Shown: piece after piece, positions 16,948 through 28,207 of the stretch
Position numbering within the stretch: the stretch's first letter is position 1
How the letters are laid out: each line of letters begins with the position of its first letter
Origin: Onthophagus taurus
Lineage: Eukaryota > Arthropoda > Insecta > Coleoptera > Scarabaeidae
Length of the DNA stretch: 64,000 nucleotides
Assembly: GCF_036711975.1 (NCBI RefSeq)
Contig: NC_091973.1
Span: 15,686,001 to 15,750,000 of the forward strand
Reading direction: 5' to 3'
Position numbers and translations under genes: made by a program
The notes under the pieces: model-generated
What the model was told of the DNA's origin: nothing
The model's input: only the letters and a program-made list of their open reading frames with translations
Databases searched by the model: none

Positions 16948-19900
16948 TCACATCAACCAGCCTAAGGATTTACCAAAGGTTAAGACAGCTCCTAGAGGTG
17001 TATTCCTGATGTCATCTGTGGTTGGCCATTCCTCCCCGGAGGTCCTCATTCTAAGGTCGGTCAGAGAGGGGCAATCACACAAGATGTGTTTAACCGTCTC
17101 GTCATCCTGTTCATAGGCTCGACAGAGAGGTGAGTCAGCAAGCTTCATGTTTTGAAGGTGCTTATTTACTTTACAGTGTTCCGTGAGGAGACCTGTGGCA
17201 GTGCGAAGGGCACTTTTACCGATCCCTACGAAGAACTGGGCTGTTGCGGCTGAAGGATATTTTAACAATTCCTTGGCGAGATGACAGCCCGGGTACGGTC
17301 CCACCCGTTTGAAAATTTGTTGTGGGTAATGCGCTTTATTAACTCGATTGAGTAGCTAAAGAGGGGGTAATTATCGGCTCGGGTGCACAAGGCGCTCTAC
17401 CGGCAGCACGTTTGGATAGCCTGTCCGCGTGGTTGTTACTCTTGGAGCCGGAATGCCCTTTAATCCACTGGATTCTGACACGATTGTATTTCGCGGCCTC
17501 TTCTAGTGGTTTGTGACAATCCATAACTACTGCAGACGTTATAATAACTCTGCTTAAAGCTAAAAGAGATTGTTTACTGTCTGTAAAAATAGTAAAACAC
17601 TTACCCCGCTTGTTGGATTCAACAATGCAGTCAGCAGCAAGTTTAATAGCAGTTATTTCCGCTTGTAAGACGGTGGTACTAGATCCTAAAGGTTCCGAGA
17701 GGCGAATCGGGGGATCGTGAGAGAATACCCCCGCGCCTGCACCATTTCGTCCTTTTGAACCATCAGTGTAGATCTTAAAAGTTCTTTGTACATCTACTAC
17801 TGTGGGACTGACGTGTGTGAGGTACTTCTATGAGAAAACATATTTTGTTGGTCTGTGATCAGTCTTACACTCGAGTAGGGGTGTGTCTAACACTGCTTCC
17901 CTCCAGGGTGTTGAACTGCTGCCAGCGTCCTCATCCTTCATAGTTCCTACTGATTGTAGTCTTTTCATGGTTACCAACGCCACTTCCTGAATATGTGACA
18001 CTATATATCTTACCATACCACCGCACCGTAAGTTAGCATTGGTCGAACAACGGCGGTATAAATCCACAGGGCTATCTTGGGAGACAGACCCCAAGTCCTC
18101 CCGACAGCCCTCCGGCACTGGCCGAAGGCGACACAAGCTTTATTAACTCTATTGTCTAGGTGGGATTTCCACGTTAGCTTACTGTCTATTATTAAGCCCA
18201 AGTACTTAACTTCTGTAGACAGTTTAAGTGGAATTTTAGCGAGCGTTTATAGTCTAGGATTGCCAATGTTGCGCTTACGTGTAAAAAGAACCATCTCTGT
18301 CTTCTTGGGATTGACGGATAGGCATTGTTTATTACACCAGTTCTCAATTAGATTGAGTGCTTCCTGGATCCTGTCGAGGAGTACGTTAGCGTACTTGCCT
18401 TTTATGAGGATTATCAGATCATCTGCGTAGCCAACGGTTTTAAAACCGGCTAGGTTTAGACGTTTCATGAGGCTATCGAGGGTGAGATTCCACAAAAGTG
18501 GAGAAAGCCCCTTGAAGAGTGGCCTGGCCAGCCCTTAATTTGACGACCCTATGTCTTAGAGTGCTCTCAATTCAGCCGCACAGGGCCAGAGGAACGTTAT
18601 GCTCTAGCAAGGCGTCGTTAATTTCGCAGAAGGTAGTTCTATCAAAAGTTCCTTCCACGTCAATAAAAACCCCGAGAGCGGACTCCTTGTGATCCAGCGC
18701 ACCACCGACGAAACTGATCACTGAGTGAAGAGCCGTCAGTGTGGACTTTCCCTGAGTGTAAGCATGTTGATTAGAGTCTATTGGCCTGCTGCGCAGACAA
18801 GAGTCTCTAATGTAACGGTCGCAAAACCTCTCCAACGTTTTCAGTAGAAAGGAGGAGAGGCTAATTGGTCTATAGGACGTCGGAAGGAAGTAATCTTGCT
18901 TACCTGGTTTAGGAATAAAGTTGACCGTAACTTCACGCCAACTTCCCGGTACATAGCGAAACGTCAGACATCTCTGGAAAATACTCTTCAGGTGCGGTAG
19001 CAGGTCATCCAGTCCCCATTGTAGGGCCGGTGTAATCCCGTCCGCTCCTGGAGTTTTGAACGGCGAGAACGTATTCACAGCCCACCGTATTTTCTCTTCG
19101 TCGCAGATGATTTTGGCCAAGAGCCATTCATCCGCAGTTGGTACATGAATTATCTCTTGTTGGACATAGTTAAAGTTGTCCGAACTTGAGAAATGAATAG
19201 TCATTAAAAGCTGTAAACTGTCTACAAGACAGTTTTCCTTCTATAGTATACCAATACGTTGAACAGGGCTCGAAGCAAGCACCTTTTTTCGGCGGGAGAC
19301 CCCTGCAGAGGAAGTAATTTCCTCACAGAAGTGAAGGACTGCCTTTGTTGAAGGCAGTCCGCACGTCTCGTTTTAGTGAGGCAAGCTCGGGACACCACCA
19401 GATGGTAGCGCGCCCAGTTACCGCCTCCCTACGGAGGGGACAAGCCTTTTTATAGGCAAGGATCAAGGAATTGTATAGAGACTTTGAATGGTTCTCTAGC
19501 TCGCAGCTGTCCACTGGTTTTCGTCGACCGAGTCTAATCAATAACCCAGATAGTGTCGACCTGAACCTATCCACGTCCGTCCTTCTAGGATTGCGACTCA
19601 GTTTGTTTTCGATCTTAGTGTTTCCAAGATCAAAAGTAATCCACCTGTGGTCCGACATTGACACAACGTCGGAAACCCTCCAGTTGTGGATTGATTGTGA
19701 GATACTCAAAGAGGCTAGAGTGATATCAATTACCGACTGACCTTTCGCAGCTACAAAGGTCGGTTTAGTGCCTCGGTTTAGTATGTCTAAATTACTGCAA
19801 TAAATAAAGTCTAAGAGGGCCTTACCTCTAGTGTTGTCATTCGCACTACCCCAAGCCGTTGAGTGAGCGTTTCAATCGCAGCCGATGATAAGATTCCATT

Positions 19901-20322
19901 TACCTACCCTAGCGGCTTCAACCAGTCACACCAATCCTTCGGATGGTGGCAGGTCCTCAATGGGGAGATAAACGGATGCCAGCAGCATGTCTGTTTCCTT
20001 GCGGTTAACAGTAGAACGTATGCTAACGGTCGTCGCGTCTGAGTCCGTGAATTGGGGCAACAGATAACTCCGCACATGTTTAGGTACGTAAATGGCGATT
20101 CGAATCTTCCCTTCCCTGGGGCAGCTGAAAATAGAACCGCTTGAGTCCGCAGACCCTGGATTTATTAACCCAGGGTTCTTGGATCAGTGCGATAACATTA
20201 CTCATCATATCGAGGTGACGACAAAGGGTGGTAGTTGCAACCCTGCTATGATGCAGGTTACACTGAATCACCGTCAGATCGTCCCCCTCCTCTGGTACAT
20301 CACCTCTGCGTTGTCCCATCAT
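16948..20322 (-). pseudogene. LINE ORF2: endonuclease, RT, RNase H, zinc motif
   Basis: The ATG at 20322 opens an endonuclease-like start (VIQCNLHHSR, IQEPWV). The RT starts near 19200, with FSPFKTPGADGITP, FIPKPGK and FIDVEGTFD blocks. The catalytic region is GYADDLIIL near 18430. RNase H follows with WIKGHSGSKSNNHADRLSK near 17450. The end carries a CRAYEQDDETVKHILCDCP zinc motif near 17100. ORF2 proteins nick target DNA and copy the RNA. Frameshifts and stops occur between nearly every domain, so it is inactive. Confidence 0.82.
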
Positions 20323-21093
20323 TTTGTCGTCGAGGTGTCGATATCAGCGACCATGTCTGCAGGTGGCGAATCCAAAATGGACTCATCAGCCACCTCAGAG
20401 AGGACTGGAGAGCCTGGCGTTGAAGGTGCCATGTTGACGATTGTGACGTCGTCTTCCTTTGCGGACGGTGCCTCAGCGACATCCATTTCCTCCATCGCTT
20501 TGTGAGTCCCAGTTGTAACTGTGTCTTCAGCTAGCGGGTCCTTGAGTCTACTGACTTTGGCCGTGAGCGTGTTAAAGAGGTAGCATATTCTACCTTTGTT
20601 TTCCCTCAACCAGTCGGCTCTCTCACCTCGAAACGGAAAAGGCACTAATTACAGATGTCAAGGTGCTTATTTTGTCCAATGAGCTCCAGAGCTCTACTCT
20701 GGATAAGGCCGGAAGTTCGGAGTCTTTTACCACGCTCAGCTTTACACCTTCAAGGGGTGGGAGCGAGTTAACCTCCGCCTTTAACCATTCCAACGAATGA
20801 TCATTATTACAGGCGATCTTTAGGACCTGACCTGTATAAGTCATCGTGGAAAAGGTCGGCGTCGGTGCCTCCTCTTCAGGTTTATCAATGTTGATGCAGA
20901 TGTCTCGAACGAGCGCCTGCACCAAATTGTCTTTGATGGTGTCAGCTTCCTCCTCGCGAAGTTTACCGAGTTGGTTGAGGCCGTTGATAATCGCGACTTT
21001 AAGGTGCCCTAGAAGCGCATCCTTATAGTCGGTCGTCTTGCGGGCCGCTTTTCCCTTTTCCCTGTCCTGCCTCGGCCTCTTCGTCACCTTCAT
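20319..21093 (-). pseudogene. LINE ORF1 with DUF4780-like segment
   Basis: The ATG at 21093 opens a lysine-rich start (KRPRQDREKGK), a helical region, and a segment (YTGQVLKIACNNDHSLEWL) like the DUF4780 region of some LINE ORF1 proteins. The frame shifts near 20640. The remaining C-terminal part (to 20319) contains a FPFRGERADWLRENKG start and an acidic Ser/Thr-rich end that overlaps the ORF2 ATG. ORF1 proteins bind the element RNA. Confidence 0.65.
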
Positions 21094-21150
21094 AGAAGGT
21101 TCAGAAGAGTTGGCGGATCTCAGCCTCTTGGGACCCGCACCAGCCTCAAG

Positions 21151-21768
21151 AGCTCATCATGCCCAATTGGGTATTTAACCTTTATAAAAAAGAAACCGGG
21201 GTCAGCTTAACGAAATGTCAAGCGACACACGCGGTTAAATTTTTAGGTTATGTCAATCGGTAGTTAGAAAAGGCAACTTACCAAGCGAAGAAAAACAAAC
21301 TAGATAGGAATTGTGTCTAGTAGCACCGGCGACAACACGGTAATCACATGCACCGCCACAAAAATGCGCTAAATTACCTCGTACTCGACTAATTTGTGCT
21401 GGGCAACGTGCGCACGTCTATGTCGTACCGAGTCGTAACTCGGAGCAAGTATTGTAATCATTGCGTACATTCTCATTTCACTTCGTCAATGATCTGGACA
21501 TCGAAAAAATAGTAAAAAGCAATATAAAGCAATGCAATGGGATGGGATAATTTGAATATAAAGTTAACAATTCCTGACGTGAGCCCGTATCTGAGAAATA
21601 TTGTTAACACTTGTATCGCTAAAGGTAAATTCACTACGCCATGAAAACACGCTTTGAGTCTACCGCTACCATCCACGAACCCGTGGATGTTTCAGATCTG
21701 CGGCCTAGTATCTATGATAGACCGCGACGTTAAAAATAACGGATCCCGCTGATGGTGACTTAACCGAG
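21151..21768. other. no gene seen
   Basis: About 620 bp just upstream of the LINE ORF1. It may contain its 5' UTR. No repeat or domain was recognised. Confidence 0.4.
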
Positions 21769-21928
21769 AACTCACTCGCTAACTCACCAGCGTACCCAAT
21801 CGCGAACTCACCTGTGAAATCAATCTCTAACTCACCAGCGAACCGAATCGCAAACTCACCCGCGAAACTAACCGCTAACTCATCAGCGAACCCAATCGCG
21901 AACTCACCCGCGAAACCAATCGCAAATT
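21769..21928. repeat. 24-bp minisatellite, about 6.7 copies
   Basis: The unit is close to AACTCACCAGCGAACC plus CAATCGCG and repeats with a 24-bp period. Because 24 is divisible by 3, both strands give 8-residue peptide repeats. It leads directly into a Gln-rich plus-strand coding-like segment. Confidence 0.85.
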
Positions 21929-22100
21929 CAACCAATACAACAATTAGCTCAACCAATACAACAATTAACCCAACAGCAGATTCAATATCATCAATCATCA
22001 GTTAATGCAACAACCTGCTCAACAAATTATACAACAATCAGTTCAATATCAACAATTAACCCCACAACCGCGATCAGCATCAGCAAATTAATGGTTAACA
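21929..22100 (+). pseudogene. Gln-rich coding remnant
   Basis: Plus-strand translation gives repeated QPIQQL-type segments; after a frame change near 22000 the pattern continues as QQPAQQIIQQ and ends at a stop. This looks like a decayed Gln-rich protein whose N-terminal part was the 24-bp repeat. The family is unknown; a retroelement Gag linker is possible. Confidence 0.35.
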
Positions 22101-22980
22101 TGTCACCACAGCGAGGTAAATATTTCTAACAACAAAAAATGTAAAAAAATTAGTTTTTAAATATAAATTTTTTGTCCATCATATTCCTCTTTTTATTCAT
22201 TTTTATAGGAGGGAAAGTGGCTGTAGCATGCTGTGCACACGACATATAACAAATTAAGCTCGTGTTGCTAAACAAAATCATTTATTATTATTTATTAGTC
22301 CTTCAAATTATTATACACAAACGTGTGCGGTTCATTTTATCATTTATTAAAATATTAATATTATGAAAATATATATTTATTTATATTATGGACAACATAT
22401 ATCCACAGCGTGGCTCAATTAAAAACGCAAATATATGCTCCAATTGACAAAATCAAAAAGCTCCAAATTATTATGACACTATACCTAGCAGTGACTGCAT
22501 TATTATTTGGGGGTATGCCAATTTTCAACTCTGAAGGAGCAAAAAAACAGAGAAGGCTTAGATATATAAATCTAATATCAATAGTATTAAGCTAGCACAA
22601 TTAGCCACATGCAATAAGCTCAAAATATCATATTCTGGTGAAGATATAATTTACACATAGGATTTCTACAACAAATAAGAGAAATTTGGAAAACAACAAA
22701 AAATGAGACACGACAGGCTTCCACAAAAGAATCACAAAATAATATTTTTGCAAAAGATGAACAGTAAATAATTTGAACGTATGTAAAGCAATTTAAGTTG
22801 GTGAATGTTAATAGCAGACTCAGAGACAAAGGAAAAACAAGTAAAATATTTCAAAAAAGTAATAATGTAATCTGAAATTGTTTGTATTATATTTTAGTAT
22901 AATATCAAATTTAAAATTCTTTGTTATAATTTAGTTCAAAGTAGAACTGATCAAAAAACATTGGGTGAGGATAAGTAGAA
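22101..22980. other. no supported gene
   Basis: AT-rich. A 61-codon plus-strand open stretch (22410-22595) with one hydrophobic segment lacks any recognisable feature and is not called. Confidence 0.4.
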
Positions 22981-22989
22981 TTTAAAATG

Positions 22990-24314
22990 TGGATTTTAAG
23001 TTATTTTTTATAAAAAAGGAAACTGGGTTTAGGGGCAGGTGTAGGGGAAGGAGGTGGGTGTTGGCCGCTGGGACCCCAAAAAGTGCGAAAAATGCACTCG
23101 CTCCAAATGCATTAATCCTCTGCATTTTGGGGAAAGTTTTGTAGAAGGAGTTTGTAGAGTGGAGTTTTAGAACTGTAGATCTGTTCGTTAAGCCATTCAA
23201 TTTGGGGATTTTTAAATTGAAATTTATCTATTTCATATTGTTCTAAAAGGTTCAGTTTGAAACCCTTGTTGTGTGAATGTAATAATGAAACATTTTGTTG
23301 TACGTCAAAATCATGTTTGGAATGAAGCATGTGTCTGCTGAAATTAGAACTATCATTGTGCTGGTGCTCTCTAATTCTGGTTTTTAAAGATCTACCAGTT
23401 TCTTCTATATGAGTAGCACTACAAGTGTTACATTGTAGTTTATATACCCCACTTTGATCTAACAAACCTATCCTGTCTTTGGCATTGAAAAGTTTTTGTT
23501 TTATGGTGTTATTATTTTTAAATGATATATCAATATTATAATTTTTAAAAATCCTTTTTATGTTATAACTAATGTTGCCTGAAAAATTGATAGATCTATA
23601 AATTTTATTGTTGGCATTCTCATTATGTGTTGAACTTTATAAAGCTGTAGATTAATTGAGATTGCGTTTTAATTGTAATTTGTTAATGAATGAATCAATT
23701 TGACTGTTGGAAAATCCATTATTAATGGCTATTGTTTTTATAATTAGAAGTTCGTTATATTTATTTTCTTCTGAAGAAGGAGTATGAAAACATCTGTGAA
23801 TGTAAGATCTAATGGTATACATTTTATGTGAATAATGGTAAAATGATGTTTGAGGAATTGTATCGCTCTGGATTGGTTTTCGATATATCTTATATTCAAT
23901 GTTACCGTTATTATTTATTAATGTAAGGTCTAAAAAATTAAGTTGTTTTTCCTTTTCTAATTCGACAGTAAATTTTATGTTAAGATGAAAAGAGATAATA
24001 TAATCATGAAAATCTTTAATTTGTATGTCATAGCGATTGTCATTGTTCCAAATAATTAAAATGTCGTCTACATATCTACGCCATAACAGGATGTTCTTGT
24101 TAATAGGGTTGTTGAGATCGAGAATAATATTTTCCATGTAGTCAAGGAAAATATCAGAAAGGAGGCCGCTTAGAGGGGATCCCATGAATAAACCTTCATT
24201 GTAAACATAAAATTTTTGTTGAAATTGAAACAAATTTTGTTCTGTACAGAGTTTTAATAAATTATAAATGTGGTTAACGTCTGTATGAGGAAGTTTTTCT
24301 TTAATATACAGGTA
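22990..24314 (-). mobile_element. Penelope-like element A: RT and GIY-YIG
   Basis: The frame at 23652-24344 has FMGSPLSGLLSDIFLDY and the catalytic RRYVDDILI, typical of PLE reverse transcriptase. The frame at 23112-23465 has SGVYKLQCNTC followed by a GRSLKTRIREH block, the GIY-YIG endonuclease found at the C-terminus of PLEs. A break (frameshift and stop near 23640) separates the two. The N-terminal part is cut at 24314 by the foldback element. PLEs use this endonuclease to prime copying at the target. Confidence 0.9.
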
Positions 24315-25417
24315 TACAGGCATGTATCTGAATGACTGCAACAAACTTCAAGGGGTGATTCTTTAGTGAATTTTAAGGGTACTTTGATATATGAACCATG
24401 AGCGACTTCGGCTCCCCTAAAAAGAGCTACACCCCTCCAAAAATGGCGGAAAATTTTGGTTTAATTTTTTTCTCTCACAAACCATAAACGCTAGGAAAAT
24501 GAAATTTGGGGAACATGCTTAACTCATAATAGGGCATGTTTTGACCCTATTTGTACTTTCAACATACCCCTCTAAAGTACTAAACGTAACCACCCCTTTA
24601 CATTTTTGCTAATATTTTTTGTATGCAGATGATAAATACATTAAAAAAATGTATCTAGGTAGATGAAAGTATCCTAAAATAATAAAGCAAACACTGCACG
24701 TTAAACAACGGGGTTGTCGATCAAAAGTTGGAATGAATTTTTAATGAAAAAGTCTTAGTAGGCTTTGTAATGTTTGTCAGAAATATTTTTGACGTTTAAA
24801 TGTCAGTGTTTTTCTTATTATTATTATTATTTTTCAAATTAATTTTTAAATAAAGTTCTATCGTATTTACGCTCGTTCACTCGACGTTTCAAAATTTTAA
24901 ATAAACAATAATAAAGTAAGAAAACCACTGATATTTAAACATCAAAAATATTTCTGACAAAGATTGCAAAGCCTACTAAGATTTTCTCATTAAAAATTCA
25001 TTCCAACTTTCGATTAACAACCCTACAGCTTAACAGTTAGTGTTTGCTTAATTATTTTTTTTTCTCAGAAATTATTAAATTTTCGAAGAACATCAGAGAG
25101 ACAAAAAAGTGTTAGAATAGTTTTATCTATCTAACTGAAATTTTTCCAATGTATTTATCATCTTCATAAAAAAAATCTAGGCATAAATTGGACGGGGGTG
25201 GTTATGTTTAGTAGTTTAGAACGGTACGTTGAAAGTACAAATAGCGTTTATGGTTTTTGAGAAAAAGAAATTAAACCAAAATTTTCCGCCATTTTTGGAG
25301 GGGTGTAGCTCCTTAGGGGAGCCGAAGTCGCCCATGGTTCATATATCAAAGTACCCTTAAAATTCACTAAAGAATCACCCCTTGAAATTTGTTGCAGTCA
25401 TTCAGATACACCCTGTA
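24315..25417. mobile_element. 1.1-kb foldback element with TACAGG termini
   Basis: The left end reads TACAGGCATGTATCTGAATG and the right end is its complement with GGT in place of GCA. TA flanks both sides (24313-24314 and 25418-25419). Complementarity continues inward for several hundred bases (for example the segments around 24760 and 24960), so nearly the whole unit is a palindrome with a short AT-rich centre. No protein is encoded, so it is nonautonomous. Confidence 0.85.
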
Positions 25418-25419
25418 TA

Positions 25420-25799
25420 TATTATTTATCAAAGAAAGACTTTATACTAAGTGATATTTTTTATATTCATGTCCTTAATCGATTTCGATTTTACAAATCA
25501 TCATCAGAAGGAGGCAACTATAAAATTTATAATGCAAAATCATGTAAATACATTTTAAACAAATTACTTACGTCAGTGAACCAAAGTGAAACATTAATAA
25601 ACAAATTGTAAACACTATTAAACAAAATCAAACGTTACCCACGTTATAACACACATAACCTAATACAAAATTTCGTGTCGATATGAAATCAATGACATAA
25701 CAATTTTTAGATAAATCCATTTATGAAATAGACAAGGATGCAGATATTATTAAATCAGCATGAAATCTCTTAAACTCAACGTTTTGTTTGGGTTGAATG

Positions 25800-25838
<39 letters not shown>

Positions 25839-25844
25839 GATAAT
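25420..25844. other. PLE-terminus-like sequence and TA microsatellite
   Basis: It contains TCGATTTCGATTTTACAAATCATCATCAGAAGG, shortened here as the typical 'TTTCG...CATCAGAAGG' signature of PLE terminal repeats (about 25480-25515). A (TA)n run lies at about 25806-25834. No coding region was seen. Confidence 0.5.
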
Positions 25845-25989
25845 GGATTAACAATACTCTAATTTTTCTTTAATGATATCTTTAGTAATGTTTAAAGTTT
25901 CTGTAATTGGAATTGTTGTTGTTTCTGTATAGATTTGTGACGTCAAATGATAAAAGTGTGAAATTCTCTGGTATTCAATGTTTTTAATA
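25845..25989 (-). pseudogene. Penelope-like element B, inner part
   Basis: Minus-strand translation ends with PITETLNITKDIIKEKL, matching the PLE segment that follows the SLYTNIP block. It is continuous with the PLE sequence at 30654 onward once the gypsy element is removed, so the two are halves of one PLE copy. Confidence 0.7.
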
Positions 25990-25994
25990 CTATC
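25990..25994. repeat. target-site duplication CTATC, left
   Basis: CTATC immediately precedes the left LTR and recurs immediately after the right LTR at 30649-30653, which proves insertion of the gypsy element between the PLE halves. Confidence 0.92.
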
Positions 25995-26160
25995 TGTTAT
26001 ATTAAACTCCGTTTAATATTAAAAATGTATTTTATTATTAGATTCAAAACAGCTTCGCTTCTTGCCAGTTCTTACATGTCATTCTCTAACCTCTAACGTC
26101 TTTTTTATTACCAACCTAAAACTCTTAAAACTGAAATAACTAACTTAACTATATGTAACA
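25995..26160 (-). repeat. gypsy-1 3' LTR
   Basis: 166 bp, TG...CA type ends, about 97% identical to the other LTR. Because the element is on the minus strand, this is the 3' LTR. Confidence 0.93.
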
Positions 26161-26176
26161 TCCCCTTCTCTTTTAA
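26161..26176 (-). promoter_or_regulatory. polypurine tract of gypsy-1
   Basis: On the minus strand this reads AAAAGAGAAGGGGA directly before the 3' LTR, the expected primer for plus-strand DNA synthesis. It lies just beyond the integrase stop codon. Confidence 0.85.
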
Positions 26177-27591
26177 TAAAGTTTATAATCATCAAACTTT
26201 TTAGGTATCTTTCTTTGTCTTCTTTCTCGCTTCTTTGGTTCTTCCTTCGCTTTTATTGGTTCTTGCTGTCTTATTTTGTCCCTCGAATTGTTAATATTAT
26301 TCTCATTCGTTTCTTCTTTTAAATTGTTTGTATCATTGTTATTTGTTTTCTTCGTTTTCTCTTCTAACCCGTCTTCTTGTTTTTGAATTCGTTCCGTATT
26401 CACTTCCGTTTTCTCTGTTTCCATTCTCCTTTCATTATTCTCATTGTGTGACTGCACTACTTCATTTGCTTGATTAGGTATTTCGGGAATTAATGTCTCA
26501 TTTTTGTTAATTTCGCTATTATGTGGTCTAATATGTATTACATTTCTTCTATACATTGTTCCTTCCACATTAACTATACATATGTTATCATTCAATCTTT
26601 CATCAATTCTCCCCTTTGTCCATACTGTTGACTGTTCAGGTTTCATTTGTATTATTACAGATTGTCCTATTTTTAATTCTGGTAATTTTCGACTTTTCTG
26701 GTCGTAATAAAATTTGCTTTTCCTTCTGTTGTTTTCTAAAATTTTAGGAACATTATCTATAATTTTAGGTTTTAAATTGTTTATGGGTGACGGTATTCCG
26801 GTTCGTATACTTCTGGAGTAGAGTCTTTCAACTGGACTATAATTTGTTTTATTTGGAGTATTTCTCCAATGTAAAATACTATACCAAATATCTCGCCTGT
26901 CCTCAATAGCTTTCTTTATTAACCTCTTCGCTATTTTAACCGCTGATTCTGCTTTTCCGTTTCCTTTTGGATGGTGTGGAGACGATGTTGTATGTTGTAT
27001 TTCCCAGCTGTTACAAAATTTTCTAAATTCCACACTCGCAAAATTCGTACCGTTATCTGAACATATTTTTTCAGGTATTCCATGTCTGCTGAAATTCATC
27101 TTACAACATTCAATGAGTGTTCTTGGAGTTAAATCCTTTAATAAATCCAATTCGAAATAATCCGAATAATGGTCAACTGTAACTAAAAATTTTCGTACTT
27201 TGTTATTCAGTTCTTGTGTAAAAACGTCCATTGATATAAATTGAAATGGGTAGACTGGAATTTCATGTGAATTCATTTCTGATTGTTGTTGATTGTTATG
27301 AAATTTAGCACATATGTCACATTCTTTTACTTTATTAATTATTTCTGTTGTCATACCAGGCCAGAATAAATTTCGTTTGGCTAGTTTTACTGTTGATTCA
27401 ATACCATTGTGACTTAAATGAACTTTTTCAATCATAGTTTTCCTCAAACTGTATGGTACTATTATTCTATCATTTTTGAATAAAATTCCATCTTGTACTG
27501 ATATTTCGTGTTTGTACTGGTTGTATATTTTTATGTCTTCAGGAATGTTTTTCATTACAGATGGCCAACCGTCTATAATAAATGTTATCAA
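26173..27591 (-). pseudogene. gypsy-1 integrase with charged C-terminal tail
   Basis: The frame spans about 472 residues. An HHCC zinc domain (HLSHNG and CDICAKFH) precedes a DD35E core with VFTQEL after the first Asp, SDNGTNF for the second, and KGNGKAESAV for the Glu. The last 100 residues are Lys/Glu/Asn-rich. The enzyme inserts the cDNA into the genome. The core looks intact. A one-base shift at about 27590 separates it from the upstream RNase H frame, so the polyprotein is broken here. Confidence 0.9.
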
Positions 27592-28190
27592 TTTTTGTAA
27601 AGTTTGGCTGTCAATGTTTCCTCTTTAATTATTTTAAGTCTCTCTTCGGTAACCTGTAAATATGTCGCACTTTTCACTTTTTCAAATACTTTGAAAATAT
27701 TGATTCTTTTGTGCTTCGATATTTCATTATAATAACTATCGTTTAATGGAGCACGAGACAATGTGTCGGCTACTATATTATTCTTTCCTGTGACATATTC
27801 TAATTCAATGTTATATCTTTGAAGTGTCATTAACATTTGTTGTAATCGTTTTGGTGCATTTAATAATGGTTTCTCAAGTATCCGTAATAAAGGTTTGTGG
27901 TCGGTTTTTACTGTTACCCTATTTCCAACTAACATTTGGTCGAATCTTGTACAACCGAACACTATTGCTAACAGTTCTTTTTCGATTTGGGCATAATTTC
28001 TTTCAGATCTAGTAAGTGTTCTGGATACGTAACCTATAACACCATTCTTTTGAAATGCAACTGCTCCCAATCCGAAACTACTAGCATCACATTCCAAAAT
28101 CACAGGTTCTTTTGTGTTGTAATATTTTAAAGGTTGAATACTTGAAGCAATATCTTTAATTTTATCAAACTCTAATTGTTCCTGATGAGA
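27588..28190 (-). pseudogene. gypsy-1 RNase H segment
   Basis: The open part (27588-28103) begins ILECDASSFGLGAV and includes KELLAIVFGC, TDHKPL and VADTLSRAP, the standard gypsy RNase H blocks. Family-like sequence continues upstream to about 28190 in the same frame without a start, so it is joined to the RT in an intact copy. The disruption is a short duplication near 28195-28225 (two ATAATGTCTCA-like units). Confidence 0.9.
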
Positions 28191-28207
28191 TTATTATTGA
28201 GACATTA

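Larger units (their letters stand above)
16850..21150 (-). mobile_element. LOA/I-like non-LTR retrotransposon, degenerate
   Basis: This minus-strand LINE has a two-ORF layout: ORF1 at 20319-21093, then ORF2 with endonuclease, reverse transcriptase, RNase H and a Cys-rich end. The presence of RNase H and the SYRPISLSSFLLKTLE block point to LOA/I-type clades. Many stops and frameshifts break ORF2. The 3' end is near 16850. Confidence 0.8.

Noticed and set aside
22410..22595. Small membrane protein gene
   Set aside because: Only one hydrophobic run in a short frame; no context or homology.
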